A DNA stretch of 64,000 nt from Pseudomonadota bacterium (lineage in GTDB: Bacteria; Pseudomonadota; Gammaproteobacteria; Burkholderiales; Burkholderiaceae_C): NCBI GenBank assembly GCA_021819435.1, contig JAKARB010000008.1, positions 62,001 to 126,000 of the forward strand, written 5' to 3'. Positions 19,658-28,045 of this stretch are shown here, in pieces. The notes below the pieces were generated by a model. It ran no database searches, was not told the origin of the DNA, and saw only the letters and a list, made by a program, of their open reading frames with translations. Numbering within the stretch: position 1 is the stretch's first letter; each line of letters starts with the position of its first letter. The position numbers were made by a program, and so were the translations under genes.

Positions 19658-20191
19658 ATGAAAGACAAGCGCGATCTTCCTCCGATCTACGACCGGGCCA
19701 ACTACACCCGAGAAAACAGCATGGGCTACCTCATGCGCCGCATCGGCCAGCTCATGGTGGGTGCGGTGGACCGCCAACTGGGCTTCACGGGCCTGACGCA
19801 CGCCCAGTGGGCCCCGCTGTTCTTGATCCACCGAGGCGAGGCCAACACCTTGGCCGCGCTCGCCCGCGAGCTGCAGGTGGACGCCGGGGCGCTGACCCGC
19901 ACGCTCGACCGCCTGGAGGCCAAGGGCCTGTGCCGACGCGAACGCTCGGCCGAAGACCGCCGCGTGGTCCACCTTGCGCTGACCCCGGAGGGCAAGAAAG
20001 CCGCCGAGCCGGTGCCGGGCATCCTCTGCGATGTCTCCAACACGATGCTGCAAGGCTTTTCGCGAGCCGAGTGGGAGACCCTCATGGGCTTCCTCAAGCG
20101 CATCGTGGCGAATGCCGAGGCGCTCAAGGACGGGCCACTCGGTGATGGCGATGCCGATGGAGAAGGCGCCCGCTCCCCGAACGCGGACTGA
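19658..20191 (+). CDS. MarR family transcriptional regulator
   Basis: A 177-residue winged-helix repressor. The MarR core runs from about 25 to 150, with the recognition helix region LARELQVDAGALTRTLDRLE (in part) and wing RSAEDRRVVHLALTPEG carrying the conserved D-R-R. The tail after 160 is acidic and probably disordered. It heads an operon with a NodT-type channel, EmrA and EmrB and carries a matching palindrome in its promoter, so it most likely represses itself and the efflux genes until a phenolic or drug-like ligand binds. The ligand is unknown. Confidence 0.9.
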   Translation: MKDKRDLPPIYDRANYTRENSMGYLMRRIGQLMVGAVDRQLGFTGLTHAQWAPLFLIHRGEANTLAALARELQVDAGALTRTLDRLEAKGLCRRERSAEDRRVVHLALTPEGKKAAEPVPGILCDVSNTMLQGFSRAEWETLMGFLKRIVANAEALKDGPLGDGDADGEGARSPNAD

Positions 20192-20252
20192 CGCGTCCTG
20201 ACCGATGACGACGACAAGGTTGACCCATGCAGCCTGGAAGAAGGTGTTCCCG

Positions 20253-21824
20253 ATGACGGACTTGAATCGTTTGCCCCGCACGCCATTGCGTGGCTCTTTG
20301 CGGCCTCGCATGCGTGTGGCGCGTGTGGCAGCAGCCAGCCTCGCCGCGTTAGCCCTGCTCATGGCGGGGTGTGCGCAGCAAGCCATCCAGCCGCAGCTCA
20401 AAGCGCTGAACGCTGAGGCCTTGGGCGTGGAGCCCACCGAGGCGCGCCCCGTGTCCTCGGACCTGTCTGAATGGTGGACAGCGTGCGGCGATCCGCAACT
20501 CGATGGCCTGATCCGCCAGGCGCTCGCCGACAGCCCGACGATCCAGGTGGCGCAGACCCGCCTGCAACGCGCCCAGGCGCAGGAAATGTTCGCCAGCGGC
20601 GCCGACAAGCCACAGGTGCAACTGAGCAGCGAGGTGGACCGCCAGCGCTTCACCGAGCATGGCTTGTACCCGCCCCCCGTGGCTGGCTCGACTTTGACCA
20701 CCGGCACCCTCCAGCTCGAAGGCAGTTGGGAGCTTGACCTGTTCGGCAAGCAGCGCTCGGAGATCGAGGCCAGCATCGGGCAGCGCCGTGCGTCAGAGGC
20801 GGATCTGCAGGCTGCGCGCCTGTTGCTGTCTTCGCAGGTGGCGCGGCAGTACGTGCAACTGGGGCGGCTCCAGGCGCAGCGCGATGTGGCGGTGCGAGCC
20901 CTGACCCAGCGTGAGGAGATGCTGGCCCTCATCCGCCAGCGGGTCGACGCCGGCCTCGACACCAATGTTGAGCTGCGCCAAGGGCAGGGCGCCGTGCCCG
21001 ACACGCGTCAGCAGATCGCCGTGCTCGATGAGCAGATCGACCTGACGCGGCACGCGCTGGCGGTGCTGGTCGGTCGCGCCCCCAAGGCCCTGGATGGCTT
21101 GAACGTGTCGCTTGAAGGGCTGCATGCGCCCGACGTGCCGCAAAGCCTGCCGCTGGACCTGCTGGCCCGCCGCGCCGACGTGATGGCCGCGCGCTGGCGC
21201 GTCGAGTCGGCCCGCGGCATGAGCGATGCGGCCCGTGCCACGTTCTATCCGAACATCGACCTGACCAGCTACGCGGGCTACAACGCCATCGGCCTGAGCC
21301 AGGTGCTCAAGGCCAGCAGCCTGCAATGGGGCCTGCTGCCGGCCATTCACTTGCCGCTGTTCGATGGCGACCGCCGCCTGGCCAACCTGAGCGCACGCGT
21401 GGCCGATCAGGACGCATCGGTGGCGTCCTACAACCAGACCGTGTTGCAGGCCGTGCAGGAAGCCGTCGACCAGATCGACAGCGTGCGCTCGGTGGCGCGC
21501 CAGCAAGGTGAGCAACAGGCCGCGCAGGTCCACATCGAATCGGCCTACGACCTGGCCACGCAGCGTTATCGCGCAGGGCTGGGCGGCTACCTCACCGTGC
21601 TGTCGGCCGAATCGGCCGTGCTGGCTCAGCGTCGCCAGGCCGTTGATCTGAAGGCGAGGGCGCTGGACACGCGCTTCTCGCTGATCCGCGCCGTGGGCGG
21701 AGGCTGGGCGCCGTCGCCCGCGCCCGCCGACACACAAGCTCGATCACCTGTTGCGACGCCCGCCGCGTCGACCCTCCCCCAGAAGAACCCCTCGCAGCCT
21801 TTGCAGTCCGGAGAACGCTCATGA
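20253..21824 (+). CDS. outer membrane efflux channel lipoprotein (NodT family)
   Basis: TolC-like channel that completes a tripartite pump with EmrA and EmrB. The 523-residue product has a lipobox LMAGC with Cys40 and then two outer-membrane-efflux repeats, each with a long coiled-coil pair (WWTACGDPQLDGLIRQAL opens the first; ELDLFGKQRSE is a family hallmark). The ATG at 20253 is preferred because AAGG sits 8 bases upstream; an in-frame ATG at 20205 would add 16 residues. The stop overlaps emrA as ATGA, so the two are coupled. A Pro/Ala/Ser-rich tail of about 40 residues follows the second repeat. Confidence 0.92.
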   Translation: MTDLNRLPRTPLRGSLRPRMRVARVAAASLAALALLMAGCAQQAIQPQLKALNAEALGVEPTEARPVSSDLSEWWTACGDPQLDGLIRQALADSPTIQVAQTRLQRAQAQEMFASGADKPQVQLSSEVDRQRFTEHGLYPPPVAGSTLTTGTLQLEGSWELDLFGKQRSEIEASIGQRRASEADLQAARLLLSSQVARQYVQLGRLQAQRDVAVRALTQREEMLALIRQRVDAGLDTNVELRQGQGAVPDTRQQIAVLDEQIDLTRHALAVLVGRAPKALDGLNVSLEGLHAPDVPQSLPLDLLARRADVMAARWRVESARGMSDAARATFYPNIDLTSYAGYNAIGLSQVLKASSLQWGLLPAIHLPLFDGDRRLANLSARVADQDASVASYNQTVLQAVQEAVDQIDSVRSVARQQGEQQAAQVHIESAYDLATQRYRAGLGGYLTVLSAESAVLAQRRQAVDLKARALDTRFSLIRAVGGGWAPSPAPADTQARSPVATPAASTLPQKNPSQPLQSGERS

Positions 21825-23059
21825 ACTCGCCTTCGACGAACCCCACGCCTGAGACGCCGCAGGCCGCGCCAAAGCGCAAGAAGGCGCTGCTCATCGTCGC
21901 TGCCGTGGTGCTGATCGGCGGCGCGGCCTACGGCGCCTACTACGCGCTGGTGGCGAGCCGCTACGAGCACACGGACAACGCCTACGTGCAAGCCAACATC
22001 GTGCAGATCACGCCGCAGGTGGGCGGCACGGTGGTGGCCATCGGCGCCGATGACACCGACCGCGTCAAGGCCGGCCAGGTGCTGGTCAAGCTGGATCAGG
22101 CCGATGCCCGCGTGGCACTGGATCAGGCGCAGGCTCAACTCGCGCAGACCGTGCGCGAAGTGCGCACCCTCTACGCCAACAACGGCACGTTGTCCGCACA
22201 AGTGCAACTGCGCCAGGCCGACCTGACCCGCGCGCAGAGCGACCTGGCACGCGCACAAGACGACGTGCAGCGGCGCAGCCCGTTGGTGGCCACGGGCGCC
22301 GTCGGCAAGGAAGAGTTCCTGCACGCGCAGGCCCAGTTGCAGACGGCACGCAGCGCGGTCTCGGCGGCCGAGTCGGCCCTGGCCGCCGCGCGCGAGCAAC
22401 TGGTGTCCAACCAGTCGCTGACCGACGGCACGTCCGTGGCCGAGCACCCCAACGTGGCCCGCGCCTCGGCACGGGTGCGCGAGGCCTACCTCGCTTTGCA
22501 GCGCTCGGCCCTGCTCGCCCCGGTCGATGGCTTCGTGGCCAAGCGCAATGTGCAGGTCGGCCAGCGTTTGCAGCCGGGTGCGCCCGTGATGTCGCTTGTG
22601 ACGCTTGAGCAGGCCTGGGTCGATGCCAACTTCAAGGAAGGCCAGTTGCAGCGCATCCGCATCGGTCAGCCGGCTACGCTGACGGCCGACGTGTATGGCC
22701 AGAAGGTGGTCTTCCATGGCAAGGTGGCTGGCCTGGGCGCCGGCACGGGCGCGGCGTTCGCGCTGCTGCCCGCGCAGAACGCGACGGGCAACTGGATCAA
22801 GGTGGTGCAGCGCGTGCCGGTGCGCATCGCGCTCGACCCGAAGGAAGTGGCTTCGCACCCCTTGCGCGTGGGCCTGTCGATGCTAGTGGAAGTCGATGTG
22901 CGTGATCAGGATGGCGGTGTGCTGGCGGCTGAGCCGCGCCCGCACGATGTCGCTCACACCGATGTGTTCGATGCGCAGCAGAAAGACGCCGATGCCTTGG
23001 TGAACCGCATCGTCGAGCAAAACCTGGGGCGTGTCAGCCGCGCCAGCGCGGGCGCCTGA
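21821..23059 (+). CDS. emrA: membrane fusion protein, EmrA/FarA type
   Basis: Periplasmic adaptor of the pump. Of 412 residues, a single membrane anchor lies at about 22-44, followed by EHTDNAYVQANIVQITPQV (start of the biotinyl-lipoyl domain), a long alpha-helical hairpin (about 100-220) and the second lipoyl half with APVDGFVAKRNVQVGQ, then a beta-barrel domain with VDANFKEGQL, all characteristic of EmrA. Its ATG overlaps the stop of the outer membrane channel, and emrB begins four bases after its stop. Substrates of Emr pumps are hydrophobic uncouplers, fatty acids and drugs; which applies here is not known. Confidence 0.95.
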   Translation: MNSPSTNPTPETPQAAPKRKKALLIVAAVVLIGGAAYGAYYALVASRYEHTDNAYVQANIVQITPQVGGTVVAIGADDTDRVKAGQVLVKLDQADARVALDQAQAQLAQTVREVRTLYANNGTLSAQVQLRQADLTRAQSDLARAQDDVQRRSPLVATGAVGKEEFLHAQAQLQTARSAVSAAESALAAAREQLVSNQSLTDGTSVAEHPNVARASARVREAYLALQRSALLAPVDGFVAKRNVQVGQRLQPGAPVMSLVTLEQAWVDANFKEGQLQRIRIGQPATLTADVYGQKVVFHGKVAGLGAGTGAAFALLPAQNATGNWIKVVQRVPVRIALDPKEVASHPLRVGLSMLVEVDVRDQDGGVLAAEPRPHDVAHTDVFDAQQKDADALVNRIVEQNLGRVSRASAGA

Positions 23060-23062
23060 GCC

Positions 23063-24688
23063 ATGTCTGATACCACCCTGGGCGCCGATTCAGCGCCACC
23101 CACACCAGCGCCACCGCCCGCGTCAACCGCTTCGACAGCCGCACCCGCGCGGCCTGCGGCGCACCCGCCACTGCAAGGCGGCTCGCTGGCGTTGGGCACG
23201 CTGGCCTTGTCGCTGGCCACGTTCATGAACGTGCTCGATTCGTCGATCGCGAACGTGTCGCTGCCGGCCATCGCGGGTGACCTGGGCGTGAGCCCCACGC
23301 AGGGCACCTGGGTGATCACCAGCTTCGGGGTGGCCAACGCCATCTCGGTGCCGCTGACCGGCTGGCTCACGCAGCGCTTCGGCGCGGTGCGGTTGTTCAC
23401 GGCCAGCGTGCTGCTGTTCGTGCTGGCTTCGTGGCTGTGCGGTTTGGCCGGCTCGCTGGAAGCGCTGATCGGCTACCGCGTGCTGCAAGGCCTGGTGGCC
23501 GGGCCGATGATCCCGCTGTCGCAGACGCTGCTGCTGTCGAGCTACCCGCCGGCGAAGGCGGGCACGGCGCTGGCGATGTGGGCGGTGACGACCCTGGTGG
23601 CGCCGGTGACGGGGCCCTTGCTCGGCGGCTGGATCACGGACAACATCAACTGGCCGTGGATCTTCTACATCAACGTGCCAGTGGGTTTGCTGGCTGCGGG
23701 CGTGACCTGGCGCATCTATGCCAAGCGCGAGACGCCCATCAAGGCCTTGCCGATCGACAAGGTGGGCTTGGCGCTGCTGGTGCTGTGGGTGGGCTCCTTG
23801 CAGATCATGCTCGACAAGGGCAAGGAGCTCGATTGGTTTGAGAGCGGCGAGATCGTGGCGCTGGGCCTGATCGCGCTGGTCGGTTTTGTCGTGTTCCTGA
23901 TCTGGGAGCTCAACGAAGAGCACCCGGTGGTGGAGCTGCGCCTGTTCGCCTCGCGCAATTTCCTGTTCGGCGTGCTGACGCTGTCGATCGGCTATGGGCT
24001 GTTCTTCGGCAACGTGGTGATCTTGCCGCTGTGGTTGCAGCAGCACATGGGCTACACGGCGTCGGCTGCGGGCATGGTGGTGGCGCCGGTGGGGCTGCTG
24101 GCCATCTTGTTGTCGCCCATCGTGGGCAAGAACGTGAGCAAGGTCGACCCGCGCAGGCTGGCCACGGTGGCCTTCCTGTTCTTCGCGCTGGTGCTGTGGA
24201 TGCGGTCGAACTTCACCGTTCAGGCCGACTTCAACACGATCATGATCCCGACCATCCTGCAAGGCGCGGCCATGGCGTTCTTCTTCATCCCCTTGAGCGC
24301 GATCACGCTGGCGGGGCTGACGCCGGACCGCATCCCATCGGCATCGGGCCTGAGCAACTTCGTGCGCATCACGGCGGGCGCGATGGGCACCTCGGTGGTC
24401 ACGACCATTTGGGACAACCGCGCGACGATGCACCACACGCACATGGTCGAGCACATCAGCACGACAGATCCCGGGGCCGTGGAGGCGTTTTCGACCTTGC
24501 AGGCTGCGGGCATGTCGATGCAGCAGGCGGCGGCGCAGATCAACCGGCTGATCGATCAGCAGGCCTTCACGCGGGCGGCCGACGATGTCTTCCTGGCCTC
24601 GGCGGTGCTGTTCCTGCTGCTGATTCCCTTGGTCTGGATGGCGAAGGTGAAGAAGGGCGCTGGCGCCGTGGATGGCGGGGCGCACTGA
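23063..24688 (+). CDS. emrB: MFS drug efflux permease, DHA2 family (EmrB type)
   Basis: Proton-driven inner membrane pump of 14 predicted helices. The 541-residue product has family motifs FMNVLDSSIANVSLPAIAG in helix 1 (motif D1, start near residue 50), GxLTQRFGAVRLF-type loop 2-3 motif A, and motif C PVTGPLLGGWI in helix 5. The first 45 residues are a Pro/Ala-rich cytoplasmic extension not found in E. coli EmrB. It is the last gene of the marR-channel-emrA-emrB operon; the next gene is convergent. Together the operon encodes a complete tripartite efflux system. Confidence 0.95.
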   Translation: MSDTTLGADSAPPTPAPPPASTASTAAPARPAAHPPLQGGSLALGTLALSLATFMNVLDSSIANVSLPAIAGDLGVSPTQGTWVITSFGVANAISVPLTGWLTQRFGAVRLFTASVLLFVLASWLCGLAGSLEALIGYRVLQGLVAGPMIPLSQTLLLSSYPPAKAGTALAMWAVTTLVAPVTGPLLGGWITDNINWPWIFYINVPVGLLAAGVTWRIYAKRETPIKALPIDKVGLALLVLWVGSLQIMLDKGKELDWFESGEIVALGLIALVGFVVFLIWELNEEHPVVELRLFASRNFLFGVLTLSIGYGLFFGNVVILPLWLQQHMGYTASAAGMVVAPVGLLAILLSPIVGKNVSKVDPRRLATVAFLFFALVLWMRSNFTVQADFNTIMIPTILQGAAMAFFFIPLSAITLAGLTPDRIPSASGLSNFVRITAGAMGTSVVTTIWDNRATMHHTHMVEHISTTDPGAVEAFSTLQAAGMSMQQAAAQINRLIDQQAFTRAADDVFLASAVLFLLLIPLVWMAKVKKGAGAVDGGAH

Positions 24689-24754
24689 ACGGCCAGGGGA
24701 GCAGGCAAAAGGCGGGTGAGTTGATCGCTCGGCTGTGCACCGGGCAGCCGGCCA

Positions 24755-25525
24755 TCAAGCCGGCACGCGGTAATGCGCCTCGCCCATGAGGTCGATGCCG
24801 CAGCTCAGGCCCTCGGCCCAGGCGATGAATTGAGGCACGGCCTCGCCCACCAAGGGTGAGCCGTGCTGCGGCACGATCATGTCGATCTTGAGCTCGCGCA
24901 CCATGCGCGCCCAGCAGCGCAGCACCTTGTTGGAGACCATGTAGCGGCGGTGGAAGCCTTCCATGCCTTTGGGCAAGGGGCTCAGCGAGGAGATGGGCTT
25001 CAAGGCTTCCTTGCCCGAGACCAGCGACACGCCGAGGTCGCCCGAGAACAGGATGCGCGCGGTCGGGTCGTAGAACTGGAAATTGCCCTCTGCGTGCATG
25101 AAGTGCGCGGGCAGGGCGATGAGTTCGCGCCGGCCCACGGTGATGCGCATGCCCCCGTCGGGGATGCCGACCACGCGCCCGGTGGTCTTGCCCGGCTTGC
25201 AGAAGTGCGGCACGAAGCGCTCCCACAGCGTCGAGACGTAGAGCTTGGCATCGGGCGTGGCGGTCATCCAGCGGTCGAGCGAGGCGATGATGTCCGGGTC
25301 GGCGTGCGAGGCGAGGATGGCTGACAGCTTTGAAGGCGGGAAGTGCCGCGTCATGCCGATGTAGAGCTCGCTGTAGGCGAGGTTGCCGCCCGGGTCGATG
25401 ATGGCGCCGTGATCACCATCGACGATCAGGAACTGGTTGGCTTGGACGGCTTCTCCGCCCTCGTCTCCGAGGTTGGAAAACATCAGGCAGGCGTGGTCGC
25501 CTTGGCGGAAAAGCTCGTATGGCAT
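24755..25525 (-). CDS. metallo-beta-lactamase-fold protein, oxygen-binding di-iron (ODP) type
   Basis: A 256-residue stand-alone MBL-fold protein. In place of the hydrolase HxHxDH box it has SHADPDI (His74, Asp76, Asp78); further ligands are probably His144 in PAHFMHAEGN, Asp163 in LFSGDLG and the His of VPQHGSP near 230. This variant is seen in flavodiiron-like and ODP proteins, which bind O2 or NO at a di-iron centre. No flavodoxin domain or other partner is attached. The ATG at 25525 fits the family start MPYELF, with AGGGACC upstream. It is transcribed after miaA, 85 bases away. Sensor or enzyme role is inferred. Confidence 0.75.
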   Translation of the reverse strand: MPYELFRQGDHACLMFSNLGDEGGEAVQANQFLIVDGDHGAIIDPGGNLAYSELYIGMTRHFPPSKLSAILASHADPDIIASLDRWMTATPDAKLYVSTLWERFVPHFCKPGKTTGRVVGIPDGGMRITVGRRELIALPAHFMHAEGNFQFYDPTARILFSGDLGVSLVSGKEALKPISSLSPLPKGMEGFHRRYMVSNKVLRCWARMVRELKIDMIVPQHGSPLVGEAVPQFIAWAEGLSCGIDLMGEAHYRVPA

Positions 25526-25610
25526 GAGGTCCCTTGATCTGGATCGGCTCAATGAGGCCAACCCGCGTGCAGACTGTAGGGAACCTGGGGGTGTTGCGTC
25601 TTAACTCAGA

Positions 25611-26684
25611 TCAAGTCTGCATCTGACTTGGCGGAAGTCGTTGCGACAAGGCCATGAACACGCCCCATGCAGCCTCGGCCAGCGCATGGGCGTCGCGGCC
25701 ATCGTCACAGGTGAGCACGTGCCGCGAGGGCATGCCGCGCAGCCAGGTCACTTGGCGCTTGGCCAATTGGCGGGTGGCGGCGATGCCGCGCTCGGTGACT
25801 TCGGCGAGCACCTGGCGGTCATCGAGATCGAGTCCCGCGTCCAACGCTTCCCAGACTTGGCGGTAACCCACGCAGCGGATCGAGGGCAGGTCTGCGTCGA
25901 GGTCGCCGCGTGCGCGCAGGCGGCGCACCTCGTCGACGAAGCCCTGCTTCATCATCAGCTCGAAGCGCTGGGCCACGCGTTGATGCAGCCAGGCTCGATC
26001 GGCCGGTTCGAGCGAGACCAGCGTGGCGCTCACGCGTGGCGGCGCATCGGCCTGTTTGCGATGGAAGTGCGACAGCGGCTGCCCCGTGCCGTGGAAGACC
26101 TCCAACGCGCGCTGGATGCGCTGCGTGTCGCCCGGGGCGAGTCGCGCCGCGCTCACCGGGTCGACCTGTTGCAGCTCGGCGTGCAGGGCCACGCTGCCTT
26201 GGGCTTTCATGCGGGCGTCGAGCTCGGCGCGGACCTCGGGCGCGATGGCGGGCATGTCGTCCATGCCTTCGAGCAGGGCCTTGAGGTAGAGCATGGTGCC
26301 ACCCACCAGCAAGGGCGTGCCGCCGCGCGCGCGAATGTCCTCAATGGCTCGCGTCGCGTCGGCCACGAAACGCGCGGCGCTGTAGCGCTCCAGCGGGTCG
26401 ACGATGTCGATGAGGTGGTGGGGCACCTGGGCGAGTTCTTCGGCGGTGGGCTTGGCGGTTCCGATGTCCATGCCCCGGTAGATCAGGGCCGAGTCGATGC
26501 TGACGATTTCGATGGGGCGGCTTGGGCGTAGGCGTTCGGCCAGCGCCAGCGCGACGGCCGTCTTGCCGCAGGCCGTGGGGCCTGTGAGCACCCACAGAGG
26601 TTCATCTGGTTGGGCGCGGTCTGGCAAGGTGGCGTGTGGTGCACTGTCAGGCGGCATGAAAGATGGCTTGCGGGTTGACGTCAT
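25611..26684 (-). CDS. miaA: tRNA dimethylallyltransferase
   Basis: Transfers a dimethylallyl group to A37 of tRNAs that read UNN codons. P-loop GPTACGKT at 35-42, [20 protein letters not shown] just after it, the DIVDP segment and the catalytic-channel region [13 protein letters not shown] are all present; the C-terminal part has the GYRQVWEAL and [13 protein letters not shown] motifs. The start is uncertain: ATG 26684 gives 357 residues, while 26753 (380) and 26657 (348) are also possible, and none has a clear ribosome binding site. Four copies of a 5-bp repeat lie just upstream of 26684. It belongs to the mutL-rluF-MFS-miaA run; mutL-miaA linkage is conserved in many proteobacteria. Confidence 0.93.
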   Translation of the reverse strand: MTSTRKPSFMPPDSAPHATLPDRAQPDEPLWVLTGPTACGKTAVALALAERLRPSRPIEIVSIDSALIYRGMDIGTAKPTAEELAQVPHHLIDIVDPLERYSAARFVADATRAIEDIRARGGTPLLVGGTMLYLKALLEGMDDMPAIAPEVRAELDARMKAQGSVALHAELQQVDPVSAARLAPGDTQRIQRALEVFHGTGQPLSHFHRKQADAPPRVSATLVSLEPADRAWLHQRVAQRFELMMKQGFVDEVRRLRARGDLDADLPSIRCVGYRQVWEALDAGLDLDDRQVLAEVTERGIAATRQLAKRQVTWLRGMPSRHVLTCDDGRDAHALAEAAWGVFMALSQRLPPSQMQT

Positions 26685-26690
26685 GCTTCG

Positions 26691-26710
26691 CTTGGCTTGG
26701 CTTGGCTTGG
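26691..26710 (+). repeat. (CTTGG)x4 tandem repeat upstream of miaA
   Basis: Four exact copies of the pentamer CTTGG, flanked by one-mismatch copies on each side (CTTCG, CATGG). It lies 7 bases upstream of the ATG at 26684 and inside the open frame that begins at 26753. A change in copy number would shift that longer frame. Confidence 0.8.
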
Positions 26711-26762
26711 CATGGTGAATGGGGGGCGGGCTTTGCGCATGAGGCTTGTCCATTGAGCGAGT

Positions 26763-28037
26763 TCACGCCGCATGGGGCGCCAAGCCATGCCGCTGCACGC
26801 GCCGCAGGGCCGTCCACGCGGTGAGGGCGCCGCCCATGGCCAGGCCCAGCGTCATGGGGTGCAAAGTGCCGGCCCAGCCGGGCAGCGAGGTCCACCATGA
26901 CAGCACAGCGCCCACGAGGAAGGCCGTGCCCGCCAGAACGAAGCCTGAAAACGCCGATGCCGCACCTGCCTGTGTCGGGAAAGCCGCGACCACGCCAGTC
27001 TGCCCGCAAGGCTGGTGGATGCCATGCGCGAAGGCGTAGAGCCACAGCCCGGGCAACAGCGCCGCGGGGTGCACCTCGCCCAAGCCGCCGGCCTGCCACG
27101 CCGAGACCAGCGCCATCCACAGGCCGCCCGCGAGCGAGCACCAGCCCGCCAGCCGCACCGTGCCCAGCAGGCCATGGCGTGGCAGCCAGCGCCGGCAGAA
27201 CAAGGTGCCCACCAGGTAGGACAGCGAGAGCGTGGCCATGGCCGCGCCGAAGGCAGCGCGACTCACGTGCATCAGCTCGATGAAGACGAAGGGCGAGAGC
27301 GCCAGGTAGACGTAGAGCCCGCCGTAGGTGCAGGAGGTCAGCAGCGCGTGCGCGCGGAAGGTGGGATGGCGAGAGATGCCGATCCACTGGCGCAGCAGCG
27401 AGCCCCAGTCAAGCCGATGCTGACGACGCTCGTCAGGCAGCGTCTCGGGCAATTGCCGCCACACGAACATCCAGATCAAGCCACCGAAGCCGATCAGCAG
27501 GGCCATCGTGGCGCGCCAGCCGCCGAGCGTGGCCGTCAGCCCGCCGAGCACGGGGCCGAACAGGGCCAGGATCCCCAGGCCGGTCATGCCGCGTGCCATG
27601 GTTCGGGCGCCTTCTTCGGGCGCATACAGGTCGCGCACCATGGCGCGGCCGCACACCACCGCAGCCGACAGGCTCGCACCTTGCGCGATGCGAGCGAGCA
27701 GCATCGTCTCGAGGTTGACCGCCAGCGTGGCGCCAATGCTTGCCAGCGTGTACAAGCCCAACCCCCAGCGCAACACGGGTTGCCGCCCGAAGCGGTCGGA
27801 CACCGGTCCCCACACCAGTTGCCCGATGCCAAAAGCCAAGATCAGCAATGACAGCGTCCACTGCGCGGAAGCCGGGCTCAGGCCCAGGCCCTGCTGCATC
27901 TGCGGCAGGGCGGGCAGGTAGAGGTCGGTGGTGAGCGGTTGCAGGCCAGTGAGCAGGCCCAAGGCCGTGACCACAACCCACGGCGGGATGGCGTGCGAAC
28001 CCGTGGCGACAGACGATGTGGACGAAGCCGCGGACAT
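26763..28037 (-). CDS. MFS transporter, Bcr/CflA-type drug resistance family
   Basis: A 424-residue 12-helix major facilitator. The first helix motif TDLYLPALPQM, the loop 2-3 motif GPVSDRFGRQPVL and the motif LARIAQGASLSAAVVCGRAMVRD are those of the DHA1 Bcr/CflA group that exports bicyclomycin, chloramphenicol or sulfonamides. The ATG at 28037 begins MSAASSTSS and lies 8 bases after the rluF-like stop; a longer open frame to 28163 overlaps that gene and is not used. Between an RNA-modification gene and miaA it appears an insertion into a housekeeping run. Substrate unknown. Confidence 0.88.
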   Translation of the reverse strand: MSAASSTSSVATGSHAIPPWVVVTALGLLTGLQPLTTDLYLPALPQMQQGLGLSPASAQWTLSLLILAFGIGQLVWGPVSDRFGRQPVLRWGLGLYTLASIGATLAVNLETMLLARIAQGASLSAAVVCGRAMVRDLYAPEEGARTMARGMTGLGILALFGPVLGGLTATLGGWRATMALLIGFGGLIWMFVWRQLPETLPDERRQHRLDWGSLLRQWIGISRHPTFRAHALLTSCTYGGLYVYLALSPFVFIELMHVSRAAFGAAMATLSLSYLVGTLFCRRWLPRHGLLGTVRLAGWCSLAGGLWMALVSAWQAGGLGEVHPAALLPGLWLYAFAHGIHQPCGQTGVVAAFPTQAGAASAFSGFVLAGTAFLVGAVLSWWTSLPGWAGTLHPMTLGLAMGGALTAWTALRRVQRHGLAPHAA

Positions 28038-28045
28038 GGGCCGCT

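Noticed and set aside
19562..21004. 481-residue N-terminal extension of the ABC exporter frame
   Set aside because: It runs antisense through marR and the efflux channel gene; the exporter starts normally at 19561 next to the shared promoter.
23123..24685. 520-codon open frame opposite emrB
   Set aside because: Arg/Gln/His-rich shadow of a membrane protein gene; no domain and no ribosome binding site.
24747..24764. GCCGGC-N6-GCCGGC hairpin between emrB and the MBL gene
   Set aside because: A 6-bp GC stem is common in DNA of this composition; no T run follows.
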